Source: Deltaproteobacteria bacterium (GTDB taxonomy: Bacteria; Bdellovibrionota; Bdellovibrionia; Bdellovibrionales; Bdellovibrionaceae). Taken from it: a DNA stretch of 64,000 nt. The DNA lies in the NCBI GenBank assembly GCA_017302835.1, contig JAFLCC010000002.1, forward strand, positions 62,001 through 126,000, given 5' to 3'. The position numbers and the translations under genes were made by a program. Of this stretch, positions 54,689 through 63,690 are shown piece by piece. The first letter of the stretch is position 1; the number at the start of each line of letters is the position of its first letter. The notes under the pieces were generated by a model, which made no database searches, had not been told where the DNA came from, and saw only the letters and a program-made list of their open reading frames with translations.

Positions 54689-56164
54689 ATGAGAATGTTA
54701 AATAGAGAAGAATCCCTGCTATTAGACAAGTTAGCTAGCACACAGTTTGATATCTCTATCGAAAAATTAATTCATAGTGCCGCATCGGGGATGCTTCTTA
54801 AACTGGAAAGTCTTTTTGAATTTGCAAAAGACAGTATTCGAACTCCCTTGGGGACAATGGAAGGTATGATTTTTCTCATTGGCCCAGGAAACAATGGGCA
54901 GGATGGCCTTTGTCTTTCAAAGCTGATCGCTAATAAATACCCTTGTCTAGCTATTAAAATATGTAATTATCATGAGTTCTCTAAACTTCCTGATTTCTTA
55001 GAAGACCAATGGGTGCACCCCATGTTGGTTATCGATGCTATTTTTGGGGTTGGTTTGAATCGAAACTTAAATGATGAAACCATAAAGATCATTGAGAAAC
55101 TAAATTCCAAAAAAAAACTATTTCAAATTATTTCTTTAGATGTTTCTTCTGGCCTCGATGCCAATACAGGAAATGAATTTGGAACTGCCGTGAAGGCTGA
55201 TTATACCTTAGCTTGTGAGTATCCTAAAGTGGGCTCGTTTTTAAATTGTGGGCCTTACCGTTCGGGAAAAATTATTAGAATTTCGATTGGATTCCCAAAA
55301 GAGTTGATTAGAAAAGTGGTGCTTGATTTTCGATTGGTTCAAAAAAAAGAAGCGAAGCTTCTTTTTCCCCAAAAAAACCCCTTAGGAAATAAATCCAAGT
55401 ATGGACATCTTCTCATAGTAGCCGGTTCTAAAAAAATGCCTGGGGCCTTAAGACTTGCTTCTGAAGCGGCGTCCAGGTCTGGTGTTGGTTATGTCACATT
55501 GGCCTTAGAAGAAGATTTGCTAAAGAACTTAAAAAATGTAAAAGAACTACTTCCTGATTTTTTATACATATCTAAAGAGGAACTGTTAAACTTATCGAAT
55601 GAAGAAATGAATAAAAAATATTCTGGGTTTTTGTTTGGACCAGGATTAGAGCCGAGTTTACAGAACCGAAAAATACTTGAAAAACTGTTAAAATTGAAAA
55701 TAAAAATTCTCATTGATGCTGAAGGTATAAATTTTATCGCCCATTTTAAAATGAAACTTCATGAAAACTGCCTTGTGACACCTCATGCGGGAGAACTTTC
55801 AAGACTCATTGGAATGTCTGCAAAAGAGATAGAAAGTGAAAGAATTTCTGCTTGTAAAGAATTTGCTAAAAAATTTGCAAAGGCCACCCTTTTACTTAAA
55901 GGGCCAAAAACTATGATTTATGATCAGAGAAAATTTTATATAATTTCTAGCGGAAACAAAGCCTTAGCAAAGGCTGGAACGGGAGATGTCTTAGCGGGAA
56001 TCATTGGATCTTATTTAGCCCAAGGTCTTTCTGTTAATAAAGCATCTTGTTTAGGGGCCTATATTCACGGAAGTCTTGCTGACAAATGGATTCAAGACGG
56101 TAACAACTTCCAATCCCTTTTAGCCAGTGATTTAGTAGAAGGTTTAAAGAACTATTCAGTTTAA
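54689..56164 (+). CDS. nnr: Bifunctional NAD(P)HX epimerase/dehydratase
   Basis: Repairs hydrated NAD(P)H. The N-terminal YjeF_N epimerase has GPGNNGQDGLCLSKL and VIDAIFGVGLNR; the C-terminal ADP-dependent dehydratase (CARKD) has GHLLIVAGSK, FLFGPGLEP and AGTGDVLAGIIGSYLAQG. 491 residues matches the fused enzyme. It starts 21 bases after the MaoC stop. Confidence 0.95.
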   Translation: MRMLNREESLLLDKLASTQFDISIEKLIHSAASGMLLKLESLFEFAKDSIRTPLGTMEGMIFLIGPGNNGQDGLCLSKLIANKYPCLAIKICNYHEFSKLPDFLEDQWVHPMLVIDAIFGVGLNRNLNDETIKIIEKLNSKKKLFQIISLDVSSGLDANTGNEFGTAVKADYTLACEYPKVGSFLNCGPYRSGKIIRISIGFPKELIRKVVLDFRLVQKKEAKLLFPQKNPLGNKSKYGHLLIVAGSKKMPGALRLASEAASRSGVGYVTLALEEDLLKNLKNVKELLPDFLYISKEELLNLSNEEMNKKYSGFLFGPGLEPSLQNRKILEKLLKLKIKILIDAEGINFIAHFKMKLHENCLVTPHAGELSRLIGMSAKEIESERISACKEFAKKFAKATLLLKGPKTMIYDQRKFYIISSGNKALAKAGTGDVLAGIIGSYLAQGLSVNKASCLGAYIHGSLADKWIQDGNNFQSLLASDLVEGLKNYSV

Positions 56165-56199
56165 ATTTATTTTAGTTAATAGGTTTAGTTAAATCTGAA

Positions 56200-56691
56200 C
56201 TACTGGCAAACAACTTGTTTACCCGTAGCATACTCTATTAAGGTTTTACCTTTGCACAGAGCCGCTACACATTGATAAGTCGTATTAAGTCCATATTCAT
56301 AGTACTGAATGTACAAACCTTGACATTGACCTGGATAGGTCTGACTTAAACAATAATATTGATCAATGGTCTGCCCAGCCGTATTAACGCAGTTTCCGTT
56401 TAACCATCGACCGTTAGAATTATAGAAGCTGTTATACATCCCATTGGGATTATACATACCATTGTTATAGTAATTGGGATTATTCATGGCATTTGTTGCA
56501 GGGTTTGGTTGTGGACAGAAACTTGGATCGGCATTTACATTCATAGTATAATCGTAACAAACACCGTTGTTGTAATTGTATTGGTGAGGAGCAACAACTA
56601 CGGGTGCAGGAGTATTAGAGTTTGAATCACTTTTTTGGCATGAAATAGTTATTCCTGAAATAAAAATTAAACACAAAACTAATTTTTTCAT
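56200..56691 (-). CDS. Asn/Tyr/Gly-rich lipoprotein, paralogue of the gene at 16291
   Basis: 163 residues with lipobox ISCQK. The middle is Asn/Tyr/Pro-rich (NPNYYNNGMYNPNGMYN) and six cysteines are spread through the flanking parts (CQCP-like patterns as in PGQCQGL, AALCKGK). Same design as 16291-16959: lipobox, prion-like segment, Cys-rich domain. AGGAGT-like site upstream. Function unknown. Confidence 0.65.
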   Translation of the reverse strand: MKKLVLCLIFISGITISCQKSDSNSNTPAPVVVAPHQYNYNNGVCYDYTMNVNADPSFCPQPNPATNAMNNPNYYNNGMYNPNGMYNSFYNSNGRWLNGNCVNTAGQTIDQYYCLSQTYPGQCQGLYIQYYEYGLNTTYQCVAALCKGKTLIEYATGKQVVCQ

Positions 56692-56843
56692 CTGAAACTC
56701 CTTACTTCAAGATTAGTGATGAAGTATGATGACGAGATAAATATACCCGAATTTTAAAAATAAATGGAAAATTATTGGGGATGGGGTAAAACCTATAGGT
56801 TTGTTGATATTCTAGACAGTTTTTAAGGGTAAAGGGGAAGAGA

Positions 56844-57269
56844 ATGAAAGGGAAAGTTTCGATTCATAAAACAACAGTGAAAGATATAATGACATCACCG
56901 GTGAGTTCACTAAATACCGTTATGACAATTAAAGAAGCTATCACATTTCTCATTGAGAATAAAATCAGTGGTGCTCCTTTACTAAGGCAAGATGGAGAAC
57001 TTTTAAGTATCATCAGTGAAATGGATTTAATGAGAATAGGGGTTCTTGAAAATGTAGATACCAAGCTAGCTCTTTGTGTTGAAAAATTACCAAAAACAAC
57101 AAAATTAATTACAATAACAAAGGACAAATCCTTTGCAGAACTTTTCAAACTATTCTTAGAGAATCAAATCCGCCGAGTATTAGTCATCGATAACAGAAAA
57201 AGACCTATTGGGATTGTCGCCCGTAGGGACATTCTTAAGGCCTATTTGACTCATGTTGAAAACGAGTAG
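56844..57269 (+). CDS. CBS-pair protein
   Basis: 141 residues: two CBS motifs in tandem (DIMTSPVSSLN...GAPLLRQDGELLSIISEMDLMR and the second ending RPIGIVARRDIL). CBS pairs bind adenine nucleotides and sense energy status. GGGGAAGAG precedes the ATG. Its last 35 bases overlap the end of the lpdA gene on the opposite strand. Confidence 0.85.
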   Translation: MKGKVSIHKTTVKDIMTSPVSSLNTVMTIKEAITFLIENKISGAPLLRQDGELLSIISEMDLMRIGVLENVDTKLALCVEKLPKTTKLITITKDKSFAELFKLFLENQIRRVLVIDNRKRPIGIVARRDILKAYLTHVENE

Positions 57270-58713
57270 GTTCTCGATGTAAAGGCTTTTGAATAATATG
57301 GATAGCATGACCCAAAGTAGCTTCAGCGGCCTCCATCATCGTTTCTCCCAATGTAGGATGAGGATGTATAGTCAACGAAAGATCTTGCATTCTTGCTCCC
57401 ATCTCAATGGCTAAGGCGGCCTCAGAAATTAAATTCGAAGCTTCAGGGCCAACAATATGAACTCCTAGCAAGATATCACTTTCACTAGCAATCATTTTAA
57501 CAAACCCATCGGTTTCAAGCATGGAAACAGCTCTTCCGTTAGCGGCAAATGGAAATTTTCCTATTTTTAAATTTTTGTATCCCTTACTAAGGGCTTCACT
57601 TTCAGTTAAGCCGGCAGAAGAAATTTCTGGATCTGTGAAAACAACAGCTGGAACTGTTTTGACATCATAGGCCCTCGGACTCCCTTTGATGATTTCAGCA
57701 ACCATAACCCCTTCGTAGCTGGCTTTATGGGCCAGCATAGGTTGGCCACAAAGATCACCAATTGCAAAAATATGTTTAAGGTTCGTTCTTCGTTGAGCAT
57801 CTACTTTTACAAAACCGCGCTCGTCGATTTGCACTCCTAGATTTTTCAGATGAGGCTGATCTCCATTCGGCCTTCTGCCAACGGTGACCAAAATCTTATC
57901 TGCTTTTAGAACCTGGTTTTTACCATCTAACTCAACAATCACTTCATATTCATTGCCTACTTTTTTCTGCGATTTTGCCTTGGCATTGAATAACAAATTA
58001 ACACCTTTTTTTTGCAATCGTTTAGAAACAACTTGGGCACATTCTGGATCAACAACACCAGCCAAAAGACTTCCCTGAGCTTCAACAACGGTCACCTCAG
58101 AGCCAAACTTTTTTAGATAGCTTGAAATCTCTAAACCAATATAACCTCCACCAATAGTGACTACTCTTTTAGGAGGGTGATCTAAATCTAGGGCCCCTGT
58201 AGAAGAAATAATATTTTTTTCATCAAATTCAAAACCAGGAATCTGAATAGGACGAGAACCAAGAGCTAAAATAAAATTTTTAGCTTCTAAAACTTCCACA
58301 GATGAAGAAGCTTCGGATGAAGTAGATTTTTTTGAAGGAATGACTTTGATCTGAGTCGGACTTACAAACTGACCTTCACCATTAAAGACAGTTACTTTGT
58401 TCCCTTTCAAAAGCTGGTTAACTCCCATGGACATACGTTCACAAACGCTTTGTTTCCAAGAGAGCAGTTTTTTGTAGTCTACTTTTGGCTTGGAAATCTC
58501 AAACCCCATTTTGGGAAAATCATTTTCCATTTTATCCAACCAGTGGGCTGCGGTGATCATTGCTTTGGAGGGAATGCATCCAACATTTAAACAAACTCCA
58601 CCGAGAGACTCCTTCTCAATAATAGCTGTATGGAGTCCCAGTTGGGCGCATTTAATAGCTGCCACATAACCGCCAGGTCCACTTCCCACAACGACAACAT
58701 CAAATTTTTGCAT
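57235..58713 (-). CDS. lpdA: Dihydrolipoamide dehydrogenase (E3)
   Basis: FAD flavoprotein reoxidising dihydrolipoamide with NAD. N-terminal GSGPGGYVAAIKCAQLG (FAD site), redox disulfide GGVCLNVGC (Cys 41 and 46), NAD-binding VVTIGGGYIGLE, and catalytic HPHPTLGE. 492 residues, AAGGAA ribosome site. Last gene of the leftward lipA-E2-E3 operon. Confidence 0.95.
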   Translation of the reverse strand: MQKFDVVVVGSGPGGYVAAIKCAQLGLHTAIIEKESLGGVCLNVGCIPSKAMITAAHWLDKMENDFPKMGFEISKPKVDYKKLLSWKQSVCERMSMGVNQLLKGNKVTVFNGEGQFVSPTQIKVIPSKKSTSSEASSSVEVLEAKNFILALGSRPIQIPGFEFDEKNIISSTGALDLDHPPKRVVTIGGGYIGLEISSYLKKFGSEVTVVEAQGSLLAGVVDPECAQVVSKRLQKKGVNLLFNAKAKSQKKVGNEYEVIVELDGKNQVLKADKILVTVGRRPNGDQPHLKNLGVQIDERGFVKVDAQRRTNLKHIFAIGDLCGQPMLAHKASYEGVMVAEIIKGSPRAYDVKTVPAVVFTDPEISSAGLTESEALSKGYKNLKIGKFPFAANGRAVSMLETDGFVKMIASESDILLGVHIVGPEASNLISEAALAIEMGARMQDLSLTIHPHPTLGETMMEAAEATLGHAIHIIQKPLHREPTRFQHESNRP

Positions 58714-58745
58714 ACTAAATTCCTTTTTTTCTAAATAAGTTAAAG

Positions 58746-60365
58746 CTATTGCATGTCCAACATCAAAATGGATGGCTTTTGAATTCGAGCCAAAAATGAT
58801 TTTAAAAATCTAGCGGCTACGGCCCCGTCTATTAATCGATGGTCAGCGGTAATCGTGTAATTCATGATTTTTTGATTTTTTACGGCTCCAGTTGAATCTA
58901 AATAAAGACGATCTTGGATTTTGTACATTCCAAGAATAGCGACTTCGGGATGATTGATAATGGGAGTTGCATAAGTGCCCCCAACTGACCCGATATTGGT
59001 AATGGTGATCGTGGCCCCTTTCATTTCGTCAGGTTTTAACTTTCCATCTCTGGCCTTCTTAGAAAGTTCTAAAATTTCTTTTGAAAGTTCTAAAAGACTT
59101 TTTTGGTCCGCATTCTTAATTACAGGAACAACGAGTCCATTGGGTGTGTCGGCAGCAAAACCGAGATTAAAATACTTTTTATAAATAATTTCCTGTTTTT
59201 CATCATCAATGGAAGCATTAAACATAGGGAATTCACGTATTGTCGCGATCAAAGCTTTCATGACGAAAGGTAAGTAGGTGATTTTAGTGCCAGCTTTTTC
59301 AGCGACCTCCTTAAGGGACTCTCTCCAATTGACAAGCTCAGTGACGTCAGCTTCGTCCATTAAAGTAAAGTGTGGGATAATATGCTTGGCCATTTGCAAA
59401 TTTTCAGCAATTTTTTTCCTGATTCCCTTAAGAGGAACTCTCTCTTCTTCATTGGCTCTTGTTGACGAGTAACCAGGTTTTGGCAGGCTCAGAGTCGTCT
59501 TTTCCGTTGGACTTTTTGTTTCTACAGACTCTGTGGTTTTCATCACATCTTCACGGGTAACTCGGCCAGCTAATCCAGTACCAGAAAGGGTATTGATGTC
59601 CACCTGTAATTCTCGAGCTAATCTTCTGGTCGAAGGAGTGGCAAGCACTTTAGAATCCATCACAGGTGGAAAAATTTTGGCAGCATTTGACGCCGAAGAG
59701 GATGAGGAAGAAACTGCAGCCGCAGGAGCCTTGACTAAAGGAGCAACTGGGGCTTCCTTTATCTTTTCAGAGGGCATGGACGTCGAACTTCCAGAAATTT
59801 GAATCGTAGCTAAAGGAGAATCAACTTTAACCACATCTCCAGCTTTAAATTTCAATTCAGTGATCACTCCCCCTTTAGGCGAGGGGATTTCGACAGTGGC
59901 TTTGTCGGTCATTATTTCAGCCAAGCCTTGGTCAGGTTTGATCGTATCTCCCACCTTCACAAGCCATTTAATGAGCTCACCCTCGCTCACTCCTTCGCCG
60001 AGTTCAGGGAGTTTTATAGAGTAGGTTGTTGTTCCGGCGCCAGAGGAAGAGGCTTGAGGAGCTGATGCTTTGGAAGAACTGGCGAGTGCCTTTGCTACGG
60101 CGGGTGTCGAAGCTGTTGCTGAAACATTTTGTTCATCTAACACCATGAGAACCGTTTCTACTTTAATCACATCTCCGGCTTTGAATTTAAGATCTTTTAC
60201 AACTCCGGCTTTGGAAGAAGGAACCTCCACGGTGGCCTTGTCGGTCATGATTTCTGCCACACTTTGGTCTGGTTTAACGAGATCCCCTATCTTAACTAAC
60301 CACTTGATCAATTCACCTTCGGTAACTCCTTCTCCAAGTTCCGGCAATCTCAAATCATAAGTCAT
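58746..60365 (-). CDS. 2-oxoacid dehydrogenase E2 acyltransferase
   Basis: Dihydrolipoamide acyltransferase with two N-terminal lipoyl domains (GDLVKPDQSVAEIMTDKATV and GDTIKPDQGLAEIMTDKATV; the DKA lysine carries lipoate), separated by Ala/Ser/Pro linkers, an E1/E3-binding segment (STRRLARELQVDINTLSG) and the catalytic domain ending TADHRLIDGA. ATG 60365 is the start because AAGGAG is 6 bases upstream; an in-frame TTG at 60383 overlaps that site. Could belong to the pyruvate or branched-chain complex. Confidence 0.92.
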   Translation of the reverse strand: MTYDLRLPELGEGVTEGELIKWLVKIGDLVKPDQSVAEIMTDKATVEVPSSKAGVVKDLKFKAGDVIKVETVLMVLDEQNVSATASTPAVAKALASSSKASAPQASSSGAGTTTYSIKLPELGEGVSEGELIKWLVKVGDTIKPDQGLAEIMTDKATVEIPSPKGGVITELKFKAGDVVKVDSPLATIQISGSSTSMPSEKIKEAPVAPLVKAPAAAVSSSSSSASNAAKIFPPVMDSKVLATPSTRRLARELQVDINTLSGTGLAGRVTREDVMKTTESVETKSPTEKTTLSLPKPGYSSTRANEEERVPLKGIRKKIAENLQMAKHIIPHFTLMDEADVTELVNWRESLKEVAEKAGTKITYLPFVMKALIATIREFPMFNASIDDEKQEIIYKKYFNLGFAADTPNGLVVPVIKNADQKSLLELSKEILELSKKARDGKLKPDEMKGATITITNIGSVGGTYATPIINHPEVAILGMYKIQDRLYLDSTGAVKNQKIMNYTITADHRLIDGAVAARFLKSFLARIQKPSILMLDMQ

Positions 60366-60422
60366 TGAATTCTCCTTTTTCAATAAATCAAATCTTCCAA
60401 TTAAAAAAATTAAGCTAACGTA

Positions 60423-61349
60423 CTAACTCGGGTTATTAGAATTTTCCATTTCTTTTTTCTGTTTTTCAATAATTCCCCTCATGAAAAATTCGCCGGCTCG
60501 GTAAGAGCTTCTCACTAGGGGGCCAGAAGCCACATACAAAAAGCCCATAGTTTCAGCAATATTTTGCCATTCTTTAAATTTTTCCGGAGTGACAAACTTT
60601 TCCACTTTCAGATGTCTTTCCGTAGGTTGCAAGTATTGACCAAAGGTCACGACATCGCAGCCAACATCGCGAAGATCCTTTAGGGTTGATAAAAGCTCTT
60701 CATCCGTTTCACCTAACCCCAACATGATAGAGGATTTAGTATACATTTTGCGATCAAGAGTCTTTACATGTTTTAAAACTTTTAGAGATTGCCAATAGTG
60801 AGCTCGAGGATCGCGAACTCCTGGAGTGAGTCTTTCTACGGTTTCAACATTGTGAGCAAAGACATCAGGTTTGGAGTTTACAATCACTTCGATTAACTTT
60901 TCATCTCCGCGAAAATCGGGAGTTAGAATCTCAACAATTAGATTCGGAGAGAGTTTTTTTATGGTCGCAACGGTTCGGGCAAAATGACCAGCGCCTTGGT
61001 CTTCTAAATCATCACGATCGACACTGGTAATGACGACATATTCTAAATCCATTTGAGAGATGGAATAGGCTACTTTCTCGGGTTCAAAAGGATCTATCGC
61101 ACCTTTAGGATTTCCAGTTTTAATATGGCAAAACCGGCAACCTCGGGTACAGACTTCTCCCATAAGCATAAATGTAGCTGTTCCTCCACTCCAACATTCA
61201 CCCATATTTGGACATTTGGCTTCTTGGCAAACGGTGGCCAATTTTAATTCCCCTAACATGTCTTTGATGCGGGAATAATTCTCGCCACTGGGGGCACGGA
61301 CTTTAAGCCAAGATGGCTTGGGGGTATATGATTTTTTAGATAGGGTCAT
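60423..61349 (-). CDS. lipA: Lipoyl synthase
   Basis: Radical-SAM enzyme inserting sulfur into octanoyl groups on E2. Both 4Fe-4S motifs are visible: CQEAKCPNMGEC near residues 38-49 and CTRGCRFC near 67-74; a later SSYRAGEFF carries the conserved RSSY serine. 308 residues. It heads the operon whose E2 it lipoylates. Confidence 0.96.
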   Translation of the reverse strand: MTLSKKSYTPKPSWLKVRAPSGENYSRIKDMLGELKLATVCQEAKCPNMGECWSGGTATFMLMGEVCTRGCRFCHIKTGNPKGAIDPFEPEKVAYSISQMDLEYVVITSVDRDDLEDQGAGHFARTVATIKKLSPNLIVEILTPDFRGDEKLIEVIVNSKPDVFAHNVETVERLTPGVRDPRAHYWQSLKVLKHVKTLDRKMYTKSSIMLGLGETDEELLSTLKDLRDVGCDVVTFGQYLQPTERHLKVEKFVTPEKFKEWQNIAETMGFLYVASGPLVRSSYRAGEFFMRGIIEKQKKEMENSNNPS

Positions 61350-61695
61350 CGTAGGCTCTCTTTAGTTTTGCTGCTTTCTCTGCTTTAATTATATAGTCAA
61401 TTTGTAGCCTAAAAGAGTATAGAGAGCAATAGGTCCGAGGGCTTAGTTTGCAATAGTTAAGTTTTTAATGAAACCCTATTTAAAGAGCTATCTGACCTTT
61501 TGGGGACAGGCTCTTAAAGGAATCTAATAGTTCAAGTGCGTCAAAATGAGACTTTTGGGAGTTCTTTGTGTCGGTTAGTGGTTTTAGCTGAAATAGCCTA
61601 TCAAAAATAAAGTCCTTTAGAAAATTAAAATATAACCGATCTGGATGTGTATTCGTAATTGAAAATTATTTAGATCGATAATTTAAGAGAAAGGC
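61350..61695. other. Gene-free spacer with REP-like motif
   Basis: 346 bases of divergent promoter between lipA and cheW; no open frame of note. A 16-base REP-like word lies at 61498 within an AGAGC...GCTCT hairpin. Confidence 0.5.
61498..61513 (+). repeat. REP-like GACAGGCTC motif
   Basis: TTTTGGGGACAGGCTC, 15 of 16 bases identical to 47971-47986 and in the same orientation. It lies inside an imperfect hairpin (TTTAAAGAGC ... GCTCTTAAA). Confidence 0.4.
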
Positions 61696-61701
61696 ATGAG
61701 T

Positions 61702-62202
61702 ATGAACGATGTTTCCTCAAATCAAGAAAATCAGACTGAATTAGGCGGTCGTTACCTTTGTTTTACTTTGGGAAAAGAAAAATTCGCTATCCCATTGCTT
61801 CAAGTTAAAGAAGTTTTAGGGACCGTGGAAACAACGGCGATTCCTCAAGCTCCTCCTCATTTTAAAGGGATTATGAATTTACGTGGGCAAGTAATTTCTG
61901 TTATTGATTTAAGGTTAAAACTTAAGCTAGGGAAGCCAGAGGCTCATTCAGAAACGACGTTTATTATTCTGGACTTTGCTCCCTTATCTTTGGGAGTCAT
62001 CGTTGATTCAGTTGATAGTGTCGTTGCTATTGAGGGAAAAGATATCAGCAGAACTCCTGATGTTGAATCTAATGTCAAAACTGAATTTATTCAGGGAGTG
62101 GCTCGAAGTGAAAAGGCTTTAACTCTTATTTTAGATTTAAAATTGGCTCTTAATGCTGATGATTATAAAATACTAAAAGAACAAAACAATAAAGCTGCCT
62201 GA
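61702..62202 (+). CDS. cheW: Chemotaxis coupling protein CheW
   Basis: Scaffold linking receptors to CheA. The beta-barrel fold is recognisable in YLCFTLGKEKFAIPLLQVKEVLG, MNLRGQVISVIDLRLKLKLG and a later GVIVDSVDSVVAIE. About 166 residues. ATG 61702 has AAAGG 7 bases before it; ATG 61696 is in the same frame but too close. No cheA nearby, so this is a stand-alone CheW. Confidence 0.9.
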   Translation: MNDVSSNQENQTELGGRYLCFTLGKEKFAIPLLQVKEVLGTVETTAIPQAPPHFKGIMNLRGQVISVIDLRLKLKLGKPEAHSETTFIILDFAPLSLGVIVDSVDSVVAIEGKDISRTPDVESNVKTEFIQGVARSEKALTLILDLKLALNADDYKILKEQNNKAA

Positions 62203-62203
62203 T

Positions 62204-63022
62204 TTATATCTGTGGGGAAAACAGATCTAAACACATGACAAATAATTCATCGCTACCTCCAGCATGAATCTTTTTTTGAATTTTCTTTATATTTTCTAAT
62301 ATTTGTTTTTTGATGAACTCATAACTTTCATGATCCAGAGTAAACAGACTGGAAAAATGAAGATCGTTATGAGTATTCATTTTAACAATAGAGGCCATGG
62401 CTTGAGATCTTCTTAGAATATGTAAATTATAATTATGAATGGATTCTTTAGAAAAATGAATATTTGGATTTTTATTGATCCATAGGTTTTTTTCAAAATC
62501 GACAAATCCATACTTCTTTAGCTCTAAGAGAGTACTTGATATAACACTTTTATCAGTTTTTAATTTTAAACTTAAAGATTCGACGCTTTGATACTTAGGT
62601 GAGCTGGTTAGCATGTGAATATAGGATGGAAGTAATGATGAAAAATAAAAGCTCCAGCCTTCGTCTGAATTGACTGCCGGAGTTGCGTCAGAATGGTATA
62701 AAAGCTTTTCAGATTCCAGTTTATTCGTTTTAATTTCATTGAATAAGAAGGATTTTAGTTCTTTCGTAGCGGCTTTTGAATATCTTACAAGTAAAAGAAA
62801 GTGATTTGTTTCTAGAGCTGATAATTTAAAAAAAGTGGTGGTTAGGTAGGCCTGATCATCTGTCAAATCATTTTTGCTTTTTAAAACTTGATAAATATAT
62901 GAAGATTGACAACTCAAATGTTTGGCAAGTTGACTTTGAATTCCACGCGTAGAGTTTTCTGAGTGTAAGCGCTGATTAAGAAAGTCCTTGTAGTTATTAA
63001 AATTAAAAACACTGTCGTTCAT
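62204..63022 (-). CDS. TIGR02147-family regulatory protein
   Basis: About 272 residues from the Met beginning MNDSVFNFNNYKDFLNQRL. The opening pattern, the helix-turn-helix-like GIQSQLAKHLSCQSSYIYQVL, and a C-terminal helical domain with SLFTLDHESYEFIKKQI match the TIGR02147 family, abundant in Fibrobacter and Bdellovibrio, with unknown targets. Converges tail-to-tail with cheW (one-base gap). Confidence 0.8.
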   Translation of the reverse strand: MNDSVFNFNNYKDFLNQRLHSENSTRGIQSQLAKHLSCQSSYIYQVLKSKNDLTDDQAYLTTTFFKLSALETNHFLLLVRYSKAATKELKSFLFNEIKTNKLESEKLLYHSDATPAVNSDEGWSFYFSSLLPSYIHMLTSSPKYQSVESLSLKLKTDKSVISSTLLELKKYGFVDFEKNLWINKNPNIHFSKESIHNYNLHILRRSQAMASIVKMNTHNDLHFSSLFTLDHESYEFIKKQILENIKKIQKKIHAGGSDELFVMCLDLFSPQI

Positions 63023-63302
63023 AAGCCTTATATGAACTAAAACATTTAAGATTGGCAAAGATTATTTATAAAATTGAATTGATTGGATTGAAAGATTTCA
63101 CGCAGATACGACCTATTGATCTTCACATTTGATTTGAAAATAATTCATTATTATTAATATAAAAAATCACTAGATATTTTATAATATAAATATAGCAAAT
63201 AGCATAATTTCTGTATAGGTTGAGCCCACTTAATTAAGTAAAAAGAAGAATAAGAATATAAAATAGGTATAAAATAATTTTAATAAATTTAAGGAGAGTT
63301 AT

Positions 63303-63677
63303 ATGAAGTTTTTTAAGTTTTTTGTTGTTTTAAATTTTCTAACATTGGCAGTCCTTGCCGGAGGATCATTAAGTAACGGACCTACTGGTTATCAATATTT
63401 AGATTGCACTGGTAAATCAAATAAAAATGCAGTTAGGTTGGCTGTTAAGGTCATTATGGGAAAAGGAATCGTTTTAAGTTATGCTGAAGAAGGAAAGGCC
63501 GCTCACTACAATCTTGTAACTGTTGAAGAGAATACTTCAGGTGTTAGTATTTTTAAAGGAACCCCCATGTCAGTCGTCGTTCCAAATAATCAAGTTCCAA
63601 ATCCTAACAATACTTTTGTAGCTAATTTATACGTAGACCAAAAGCTTGCAAACACATTGGTGTGTACTAGATTTTAA
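63303..63677 (+). CDS. Small secreted protein
   Basis: 124 residues with signal peptide (FFVVLNFLTLAVLA) and an AAGGAG ribosome site. The mature beta-rich domain has two cysteines (LDCTG and LVCTRF), likely paired. A 240-base AT-rich leader precedes it. No family recognised. Confidence 0.6.
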   Translation: MKFFKFFVVLNFLTLAVLAGGSLSNGPTGYQYLDCTGKSNKNAVRLAVKVIMGKGIVLSYAEEGKAAHYNLVTVEENTSGVSIFKGTPMSVVVPNNQVPNPNNTFVANLYVDQKLANTLVCTRF

Positions 63678-63690
63678 TTATTAATTATTT

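Noticed and set aside
61600-61690. Flagellar sigma-28 promoter before cheW
   Set aside because: A TAAAGTCC and an ACCGATCT occur, but their spacing (19) is far from the expected 11.
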